Positions 41,301 to 53,300 of a stretch of DNA of 64,000 nucleotides are shown here, in pieces. Below the pieces are notes generated by a model. That model had not been told where the DNA came from. It was given only the letters and a program-made list of their open reading frames with translations, and did not search any database. Origin of the DNA: Fragum whitleyi (lineage: Eukaryota; Mollusca; Bivalvia; Cardiida; Cardiidae); NCBI GenBank assembly GCA_948146395.1, contig OX411548.1, positions 36,588,912 to 36,652,911 of the forward strand. Reading direction: 5' to 3'. The position numbers and the translations under genes were made by a program. The stretch's first letter is position 1, and each line of letters opens with the position of its first letter.

Positions 41301-44300
41301 TACTTTATGAGAGTTGCAACTAAGAGAATTCTTACAGGTAAGATTGGGTAATGCCAATCTAATATCTTTATTTCTAAAATAAACCCTTTGTTGCGGATAC
41401 TCATTTGAATAGTCTCGGCGAGACGACAACATAGATTTTGCACAAGCATTTTTTAAATATTCCAATTCGAAATCAAAATTTCCCCTTGACTCACTGGAAG
41501 ACAGTCATCAGAGCATCAATAAGTGTAACACTCTCCTGTGTTTTCATTGTTAACATATTAGCACCCTCCTCTGTACACGCCTCTTTGGCTTCTCCAAATT
41601 CTACTTCCTTGATCAGTAGGTAACAGTTATCTCCCACCATAACATAGTCATCTGGACAGGCTGTCTCGACTGAAATTGAGAGAGACTTATCTCAGTGGTA
41701 AGGATTTGTTTCCAAATTGATACAAAATCAATAGGTTTAATTGAAACGGGTTTTATGCCGCTTTTAACATTATTTCAGTTACATCGAGGCAGCTGGAGCA
41801 CCTAACAACCAATTCTTGGTATTTCTCACACCAGTACTACCATCACGTCTTTCCTAGCCTCCAGCTGTTATCCCATGTAGGTCTATGATTATCAACCAAT
41901 TGATGGTAGACAAATAGTCGGAAAGAATGAATTAAACCAAACCAACTGAAATACTGTATTGACCCTTAGTTCTTGGATTGTGTGGTGGTTTTTTTTTCCA
42001 AATGGGGTTTAACTCCGCTTTAAACATTCTTTTAGTCCTATTACAGTGGCTGGAGCACCTAACAATGGGTTCCTTGTATTTCTAGCACCAGTCCTAACAT
42101 TACATCCATTCCTTTCCTCTAGCTGCTAACCAATATAGGTTTTTGATTATCAACCCATTGGCAGGAGACAAATTGTAGGAAAGGATGATTGCAGCTGTCT
42201 GGGATCAAACCAAGGACCTAATAATTTACAGTCTGATGTGCTACAAACTAAGCTTTGACATCTTTTTTTTTACAAAGAGGTGAAATGCAAATATTTCAAG
42301 GAGCAGTTGGATCAGTATCTACAACCTTTGCTTTTCACCAGACCTCCAATAATTTTGGTTACCAAAGAAAAACAAATTTTACTCTAAAATTCTAAGAGAA
42401 TAGAATCAAAGCATGTTAATGCACCCAAATGAAGTTAGGTGTATGCCAAACATTGTTGACTATTACTTGCTGATTGATTTTAGTCTATGAAAATTGTTCA
42501 GAACCTTTGGTCCAAAATTTTGGGGACAATACTCAATGGCGGAATAAGGATCTCTGTAAAGACAGTTTGAACATACAGATATTGACAAGGATTTAAGGCA
42601 GGCAGGATTTAAGAGTCTTAGCCTCACAAAATTAATAATTAGCCAAAACTCTCAAAAACTTTTTTAACAGTCTTCAGTTCTTTTCTGAAGTTGATACCCA
42701 TTCATTGGAACCCCCCCCCCTCCTGAACCCCCACCCTGCACGCCCTTAGGATTAGCCACTGAATATTGTACTTGTAAAGACACTTGTTCTGTTAGAAAAC
42801 TTCTGAAAAGACAAGATATTTACCTTTTTGTTTGACAAAATTAATTTATACTAAATGCCTAGGAGAACATTTTGTTTCATGGAGGTATAAAATGAATAAT
42901 AAAGGATCATGATGGTTCTATACCACATACCAGAGATTACTTTCTTTAATTTCTCTATGACATATAGAGGGTAATAACTTCCAATGTAAGAATGAAAGTT
43001 ACTGTTAACAAATTAGATCAATGTGAAACAATACCACAAACTTTGAAATTCGCATGTCTAAAGCTTAACCCTTGTTATGCTGAATAAATTTTGGCTAAAA
43101 ATTTTCATCAAAATCAAAGGGCAAAAGTACCAACTGTAGGTCAATTTTTATTTGAAAAACTGAATCCATTGACAATTCTGGTTTGAAAGTGAGAAACAGG
43201 TGGTGTAGACTAATATCAGTCTGCACATATGTGCAGGCTGATGTTTGTCTATTGCTCCTGCCAAAGCAGGAATATTCCAGGTTCAGCATGACAAGGGTTA
43301 AGAATTAGACCTTTTTCAAAAGTCTCTCTTCTATCACCCCTATATGAAATGTCTCTCTACAACATGGGGCTCATTTCCAATTCAAGGATATAATTCTAAT
43401 CATTTTGACATGAAAGATAGATCAATGTTAAAGCAGAAATTGAAAGTACTTTTTTAAGGCCTAACTGTTTAAGAGGAAAAGACTAAGATTTTTTTTTCTT
43501 GATATCGGTCTATAGGAAAGAACCAAACAGCACATGCTTAAGTTTGATCTGAAAGAAATTTGTACAGTCAAGTTGGGGGGTCATTTATCTTATAACTATA
43601 CAAATATCCTTGTGATAACATCCAGTATGATATTTTAATGATATCACATAGTTATTTTTAGAACAATGATATAATGAGGTTATTTTTAGAAACTTGCATT
43701 TTTGTTAGAAACATGGACTAAAACAAGACAAAAAGGGGTTATAAGATAAATATAATACGCACTTAGTGTATTGTATGAAAAAATATCCAACTCGGTTGTG
43801 AGAATTGATCATTGTCTCAGCAGAGCCTCGTCATTATCAATTCTCCCAACCTCGTTAGATATTTTTTTTTCATACAATACACTAAATACGTATTATATAT
43901 ATAGCTATTCTCTAAGCAAAATTTGAAAGATTTATTATTTAGAAAGAGAAAATTGTTGGTACTTCCTGCTTTATTTCTATGTAAAATACTGGACCCAACA
44001 TCATATGGATTATTTTAAAGTCAGCACACTTTTTTTGACTATTTTCTGTGCAAGTAGGAGATATTTTAAGATTTTTTGTGCTTTATTTTCATAAAAATCT
44101 GGGATCCCACAACATAGAGCTAATTTTCTAGATTGGTAGACAAGCATTGGGCAATGCTTCATGACATAAATGAAAGCCCTAGGCCTCACAGATTGGGAGA
44201 AGATTATCTTACAATTTCTTTCACTTCATTGCTATGCAACGAATATTCTCAATGGACAGACAGAGCAATTGACATAGGTTATTGTTTAAAATAGCTCACC

Positions 44301-47300
44301 TTGAGCACTTTCTGGACAGTTGAGCTAAAAATTATAACGCCCCTTTTCTTGTGTTTTCTGATAGCTCAGTCTATTTCTTATAGGAACTATTCTTATGTCT
44401 CTACAATCATCCTATGAAAGTTTCAAGCAAACCAAAATGATTTTGTAAACTTTATTGCATGGATGAGAAAATTTTGAGTGTAAATCAATAAGACCACTTT
44501 TCCTGGGTTTTTATTACAATGAATTGGCTCCCATTTCGAAAGGACCTTTCAAACATCCTGTGAAATTCTCATTTTCTGGACAACAAGAATTATTTCAAAT
44601 ACAAACAGGCAGATGGGGGACTGTAAGCAGGCCATTCCCATAGCTCGTCCGGGCCCGAGGTTATAAAACTTTTCTCATGCTCAACTGAGAAATTTCTCAA
44701 ATTTTAAATGTAAATAAATGTATGAGAATAAAAGATAAAATTAATAAGTTGTTATTTATAACAACTTATTAATTTTATCTTTTATGTTGATACATTAAAA
44801 TGAGTATTTAAACAGAATTACAGCTTTAATCTCAAATTGAAATTTTGGAAAATATTGAATTAAGAATGAGAAAAGTTTTATAACCTCAGGCCCTGATCTT
44901 CATTCAGTTGAGCAAAAAGTCATCTTTTCATTTTTTAATTGTTTTCATAGTTCAAATTATGCAGTCACAGATATTAAAATTTTATCTTCCGAATTTCAAA
45001 TACCTGAACTTACTTTCACACAAAGAGTTAATTATCCAACTGCCTGTTGAAGAACATGTCTGATTACTTGTTTTGGTCGAGTCTGGACAACTAAAGCGGA
45101 TAACGTCCCCCAGATCGTAGCTTGCTTTTGGAGCATCAATCAAGTTGGTCAGATCATTTGGTGGGTTACATGCTGAAAAAGAGTTATATTTCTCACAGGG
45201 GATTCAAAGAGTGGTTATTAAAAGATCACTTGGCAGGTCACATAATGAAATAATGTTATAGTTTACATAGAGGATTTCCAAGAGCCGTTATTAACAGATC
45301 ACTTGGTTGCTTTCATTATGAAATGGTGTCATAGTTTATATACCATAAATAGCTTCATATTGGTGATGTCCACATTTAAGTTTAATATCATGAAACATGT
45401 TATTTTTTCTCTATAATTAGACCATTTTCTTATGGGACTACTTTGTGTGCTTTGAATGCACAAAACTGACTGAATCATCTAAAGTTTTATTATTACATAT
45501 CTCTAGCTCTGTGCAAAACAGTTGTAACTGCTTATAGATAAAAGCAGTTTCAATTATTTCACACTGAGTCATGGATATCCAACTTAAAATCTATATATAT
45601 ATTTACTTCTACTCAGTGATTCTGCTTCCATTTTGTCACAATAGCCAGCACTACGAGCACAATAAGTGATACTTTCTTTACTGTCATAAAACAGAGGTAG
45701 AGAGTCTGCAGCACTCTGGCAGTCTGATCTGGAGTCATTGTAGGGACAACCTGCAATAGGGAGCAAAGAAAATTTGGAGCAGAAAAGTTGGTGTAACTTG
45801 AGGGATTAATAAGCAAGGGTAAAGACAAAAGCTTGTATTTTTTTTTCTTTTTTATTAACACAGTTTTCTGTTACAAAAAGAATTTTTATAGTAGACTTTT
45901 TAGAATTGATGAATAGAGGAGTCTTTAAAGGTTATTACGAATCTTCTCAATTTGTTGGTTTTAATGAGCACCATCAAACAAAAGGATCAATCGATGGGTC
46001 AGAACAAAACTATTGTAATTACCTATAAATTCATTTGCGCTAACAATTGCTTTATGCTATTCCCTTGCATTGGCCCTATAACACGATGGTTTAAAATGAA
46101 TATATTTTTTACTCTGCGTTCTCTTTAGCGCGAACATAGATTCTGTTCACGTCATATAACCCATATGTTACATGACCCTGTGATACTGTGCCCTCAATAT
46201 CACAATACATTTTCATTAATTTTACACCCAGAAAAACATTTTACCATTAATACAATTTCACATCCAGAAGAGGGTAAAAAAAACTTAATTTCAGATTGTG
46301 TGATAATGAATATAATTTCATTTTCAATCCACCCTCGGATTTTACCTTTTGCATTTAACTACTCCTCCATCAGACTTTATTCATCATAAATGAAATTATG
46401 TTATAAATGATGCAAAATGGCAACCTACCTGTTTAAAATTCATCTGAAACTTCATTTAAATATTTCTGACCAAATTTTGAGCCAAAAATATGGTCTCAAG
46501 ATTACTCACTGTGTCTTTCTAAGTCTTGACACCTTGACCTAAATTTTTATTCAACTATATCCAACTTATTTTTAGTATTATGCAGCCAGAAAAGCTTACC
46601 AATTTTCAACAAGTCGGAGTCTAAACAGTGATGTTTATAGCGCACAAAATGCTTTTCTTAGATCCAAGTCTTTGACCTAAGTTTTTACCAGACCTGACAA
46701 AATCTTTAAATCATCATAGATGAACACAAACATAATGACCAAGTTTCAAAGCAATTAAGCCATAATTTTACATCTTGAGTGGCAACAAGGTTTAAATGTG
46801 ATCTAGTTTTTTATTCTAATTTGACCTATAATTCCAAACATGTCCAAGATACTAGGTAGATACATTCAAACAAATTTTCAATACATTCAACTACAAAATG
46901 TGGCATCTAGAGTGCACAATGAGTACCCACAATACATTTGAACAAGAGCAAAATAGTCCCTAACACACTCACCTGAGGCATTGTTTACTACTGTTTCAAT
47001 AGGCAAAGCTCATCATCTAAGTTTTAATAGGAGTCTTAGACCATGTGATGTCAAGATTGCACCCAAAGCTTTTTCTTAGAGTTGACCTAATTTTAGAGCC
47101 TAGATGATTGACATTTGGAATTTTCCAGAATATCATGTAGATAAAGGTATTGATCAATTTTTCAAGTCAGTGTGATCTCTAGGGTGCAACATTGCTTTTC
47201 CATAGATATGCCCTTTTACTTATTCATTTATTCCACATAACCCAATTTCAGACCTTGATATCATGTTGAAAAAACATTCTGACAAAGTTTCAAGACATTT

Positions 47301-50300
47301 GAGCAAAAAATTGGACCTTAGACTAGATTCCCCAAATGGATTTTTAAGATTTGACCCTGTGACTTTGTCTTGTGATTCCACATGACCCAATTTCTAACTT
47401 GTCCAAGATATCATGTAGACAAACATTCAGACCAAGTTTCAAGACATTTGAGTAAAAAAATGTGACCTCTAAGAATGCACAAAAGATGTTAATGAGTGAC
47501 TCCTGATGCATGACAATTCCAGACACACCATGACCATAAAAGCTCCCCACAGTCAGGTGATCTTTGGCTAGAATTTACCCATCTTATTTGTCCCTCCGAG
47601 AAACATGTAATTTTAACAAGATGTCCAATCTTAGACAAGGAATATCAATGGCTCAACACCAAAAAAGGTGTAACTGCCTATAAATTATCATTATACAGCT
47701 ACGTCTGTTATGGGATGAGCCATTGAGATGCTTTTGAGAGTGAGGAAATATATGAAGTCTATAGAAATGAGGTTTTCTTCTAAAAAATGCTGAACTGAAC
47801 TAACACAAAAGAATACTCACTTGTAGAAGTTGGATCTGAAAATACAGTAAAACATGTTTTAGGTGACCTCTTCGGGGACCAGGAAAGCTTTTGCTTATGG
47901 GAATGGTCTCTTTATACAATATTTCATCAAAAATATGAAAGGTCATTTTGATATGATAGACAGATTGTCCCATAAGTATAACTCAGTTTATCTTATAACT
48001 ATATAAATATCCCTGTGATAACATCCCGTATGATATTTTTTATATTGCATAGTTATTTCTAGAACAATGATATAATGCGGCTATTTTTAGAAACTTGAAT
48101 TTCTGTTTGAAACATCGACGAAAACGAGACAAATAGAGGTTATAATACATACTTAGTGTACTGTATGGAAAATTATCTGACTCCTTTGTGAGAATTGATA
48201 ATTGTCTCTGCAAGCCTTAACAATTATCGATTCTCCCAACCACGTTAGATTTTTTTTTTCATGCAAAACACTAGGTTCATATTATATATCAGATGATGTC
48301 TAGACCTAATAGAATCGTCTCACTGAGACAATTATAATAGGTTCAAACAACATAACATTCATTAACCCTTTGCTGTTTAATCCCTGCTTTTTACGTGCCT
48401 GTAATTTTATGATTGAGAAAACATTGTGAAACAAGAGCTGTCACTGTAAGATGACAATGCCCCCGACACCGCTTTGATTTAGAAGTTATGGCCAATGTTA
48501 AAGTTTTTGGACGGAATGACGGACGGACGGACAGACGGACGGACGGACAGACGGACGGACAGACGGACGGACGGACAAGTCAAATTTATGATGCCTCCCT
48601 ATCGGGGGCATAAAAAGAAGAAATTGCTTCTGACAAGCAATTTCTTCTTTTTCCACACTATTTTCTACCCTACTGAATGGTTATTTTTCAAATTAAATCA
48701 ACTTTAAATTTTCGTCTGCAAAACCTTTGAATTTGGACAGGTCCAAAATTTTGTAAAACAGGAAAGGGTTAATAAACATTCTTTTTTCAGGAATACACAT
48801 CTCATATATTTTATTTACAGTGGTGGGACTTTTCTAAATGGTCACTTCATAAAATTGGTCACTTAATAGAAATGGTCCCTCCAGCAATATCGACTGTACA
48901 CACACAACAAGTTAAAAAATCAAAGATTCCATGGTATAAAATTTGGTAATACATAAAAAAATATCTATTCCTTGACTCAGAGAAATAAAATTGTCTTATC
49001 TGTATTTGAAATATTTGTAATTTTTTTTCACTATTTGAGCCTGTGTGTGACATTTATCTCATAACTATACAAAAATCAGTGTGATAACATCCAATATGAT
49101 ATTTTTTGTGATGTTACATGGGTATTTTTAGAACAATGACATAATGCAGTTATTTTTAGAATTTTGTATTTCTGTTAGAAATATCGATGAAAACAAGGTA
49201 AATAGAGTTTATAAGATAAATATATTATGTACTAAGTGTATTGTATGAAAAATGTCTAATGAGGTTGTGGAAATTGAGAATTGTCTCGGCAGAGCCTTGA
49301 CAATAAACAAATTCCCTCATCCTCATTAATTTTTTTTCATACAAAACACTAAGTATGTATTATATATTTCCAGCAATATCACCTGTGCATGATGCCCAAG
49401 AATTCAGACACATTGAATGCCTATTAGTGAATTTAAAATGTTTGGTGTACAATAATATGGTGTCAGGAGTTTTAAACAGTGTATAGTGAAGGCTCTGATT
49501 AGACTGTGTGACTGCACAGGCTGATCTGAATCTTCACCTAGCAAAATTTCATGCACAGGTACAAAAATCAGCTGAGGTAATAGCATTTTTGTTGCCGACT
49601 AATGATCTGACAATTTGGTTTTAATATTTTCCTTGTCAGTTTATCAAATGTTTTTTTTCTAAAATTGCACAAGCATGTCGTGTTCAGGTAGTATGGATGA
49701 AAGAGACATACCTTCACAATAACATGTGGCTTGACACAGATCAGCATTGTCGTTAATGCTACAAAATCTCTTTAATGTCAGGTTAGCACTACAGTCTCCC
49801 AGATCATTATCGAAGCATCCCTCTGTAAAACAACCATAATTTAATCAACAATCTAAAAGGTTAATCAAAACTAGAGCTGCTTGAAGAGCTGATTTGCTCC
49901 AAAGGCCTGAATATACTGATATCATTAGAAAAATTTAAGTGAATGAATTAATTAATGTATAATAAGTGTTCTTAAGTGTTTCTCACTGAAATATTTCTTC
50001 GAAGAAAATTCATGATTGCATGAATAAAGTAAAGAAAATTGACCTCTGCCTTTAAAATACATATTTTCCACAAAAAAAATGTGCAGTCTGATAATGGGTC
50101 TCCATAGAAACATCCAAGAGAACTTTGATTAATATCCATCATTTATGTCCAGAGAAAATGACTTTCAAAGTTTCCACTATATAACCTATAGAGAAATAAC
50201 CTCAGACAACAAAAGACTTATTTTTCATCTGATTACAATAATTCTTTGTAGACTGATAAAGGGTAACTCAAGGATTATTACAGTGAAATTTGGTTGACAT

Positions 50301-53300
50301 CGATTGGTAAGATTCTGAGAAAAGTCACATATTACCATATTTGGACATTAGCTACACCGTTAAAGCCTTGTTTTTCATTGGATCAATAATCTCTGAACAA
50401 CTTTGATAGAGGGTCACCCAAGAATCATTCCTGTGAAGTTGGGTTGAAATTGATCCAGTAGATTCTGAGGAGAAGATTTTTTAAGAAAGGTTTACAAACA
50501 GACACACGCAAGGACTGACACACAGACACACGATGGACACAACACCATGGCAATAGCCCAAATGGCTATTGGCCAGTGGAGCTAACAAGCTAAATATCAA
50601 AACTTGTTTAAAGTAGTACCAGGCAGAAACTCTTTAAACCATTGCCATACAATCTAATGTTTCATGCCCATGAAGAAAAAGATTTGGACAATTAACACTA
50701 TTGAAAATAAAGGAATTGCTGATTACAAGCAGTCTGAAATAACTTTTTGTATAGACATATCTAACCAATGACCTATTTTAGCTCTACTGATAATTGTAAT
50801 TCTGGTTTTCCTCTCTTGCGTTCTGTCTGTCCATTAACTTTTGCTTGTTAACACACTAAAGTCCACTTTTAATAAGAAAATCCTCGTTAACGTCCATGGT
50901 TTATATCCAATCCAAACTTGGTCAGAATAATTGGAATATCACAAGGCTTTTTCCTTAAAAAGATGGATTAGTCAAACCTCATGGGAAAAGGTGCCCAATG
51001 AATCACCTAATTAGAAAATCCTTGTTGATGCTCTAACTCCACAGTTTTCATCCAATTGACTTCAAAGTTGCTCAGAATGATTGTACTATCCCAAGGATGG
51101 TTCCTTTCAAAAATGGGCCTGACCTATCAAGCTGCACAGGAAAAGGGGCCAAATGAAAAATTAAATTAGAAATCCTCTTTAACGCTCTAAATCCAGTTTT
51201 CATCCGACTGTATTAAACTTGGTCAGAATGATTGGACCATCACAAGGATCATTCTCTTCGAAAAATGGGTTTAATCCATAAATCGTCATGGGAAAAGGAG
51301 TGTAATAAAATTTTAATAAGAAACACTCTAAAGTCCACAGATTTCATCCAATTGACTTCAAATTTGCTCAGAGTGATTGCACTTTCACAAGAAAGGTTCA
51401 TTCCCAAAGGGTCCTTGGCCAGATCTGTCATGTTTCAAAGGAAAAGGGGCTAAATGAACATTTAATTAGAAAATCCTCGTAAATGCTCCAAAGTCCACAG
51501 TTTTCATCTGATTGTACTCAAACTTGGTCAGAATGATTGTATCATCACAAGAGTTTCATGAGAAACTCATTGTTTGAAATTGAAATTAAAGAATTCATTG
51601 TTAACACTCCATATACACATTGGAGTTATTGAAAGTTTCACTTAATATTCTTAATCATGTGACCATGTGCATATTGATGTGGTCTGATGATTTTATGCTA
51701 TTTCATAGAAAAGGGGCCTAAAGGTAAATTTACTTTCTTGGTAACAAAACTCCTTTTTATAAATGGATACATTCATGTGAAACTTTCACAGAATATTCCA
51801 TTTCCAGTGACTATATGCATTTGTGGCTTTCCAGTTTTATGCCGCACCATAAATAAAAATTTGACTTAGAATTCTACATCTTAAGACCAAGTGCATATTG
51901 ATCTTACACGAAAAACAAACAAATATTCTATTTCTTTAAAGCAACTAGAAAGCCATGAATGGCTTGAGTCGCTCCACAGGCTTGAAATTCTTGTAAAAGC
52001 AAATAAATGTTTTGACTAGATTTTTAGATATTTGGGGTTCTACTGATGTTGAAAATGATTTTCAAAGTTTTTGGCTGCATGATAATGGGTCACCAAAAGA
52101 TCATACCAAAAAAGTTTGATTGATATCCATCAGTTACATTCTGAGAAAATGATTTTCATAGTTTCCACTATTTAATCACTCAAGGATCATACCAGTGAGA
52201 TTTGTTTGATATCCATCAATTAGATTCTGAGAAAATGATTTGCAAAGTTTTCAGTAAATAATATGTAGAGAAATGACCTCTGTCCATAAAATGCATATTA
52301 TTCATCCGATCACAATGATTTTTTGTGGACTGATAAAGGGTCACTCAAGGATCATTCCAGTGAAAATTGGTTGATATCCATCAATTAGATTCTGAGAAAA
52401 TGATTTGCAAAGTTTTCAGTAAATAATATGTAGAGAAATGACCTCTGTCCATAAAATGCATATTATTCATCCGATCACAATGATTTTTTGTGGACTGATA
52501 AAGGGTCACTCAAGGATCATTCCAGTGAAAATTAGTTGATATCCATCAATTAGATTCTGAAAAAATGATTTTCAAAGTTTCCACTATATAACATATAGAG
52601 AAATGACCTCCGCCCATAAAATGCATATTTTCCATCCAATCACAATGATTTTTTGTAGACTGATAAAGGGTCACTCAAGGATAATTCTAGTGAAATTTGG
52701 TTGATATCCATCAGTTACATTCTGAGAAAATGATTTTCAAAGTTTCCACTATATAACATATAGAGAAATGACCTCTGCCCATAAAATGCATATTTTCCAT
52801 CCGATCACAATGATTTTTTGTAGACTGATATAGGGTCAACTAAGGATCATTCATGTAAAATTTAATTGGTATCCATTAATCAGAATCTGAGAAAACTCAC
52901 TTTTTACCATATTTGGAAATAAGCCACGCCCATTAAATCCATGTTTTTCATTGGATCAAAATTTCTTGAACAACTTTAAAAGAGGGTCACCCAAGGATCA
53001 TTCCTGTGGAGTTTGGTTGAAATCCATCCAGTAGTTTCTGAGGAGAAGATTTTTAAAGAAAAGTTTACGACCGGACGCACGCACGGACGGACGGACGGAC
53101 GGACACATGACGGACACAACGCAATGACAATAGCCCCAGTGGCTTTCAGCCAGTGGAGCTAAAAATGAGACAAAATGTGAAATTTCTAGGACAATTTTTC
53201 GTAAAGCGCGTCATTTTGCATGTGATTGCTATGCAATGTTCATTGTGACGTCACTAATTTTGCCTCGCATAGATGACGTCAGATGGAATGAAATGCACAA

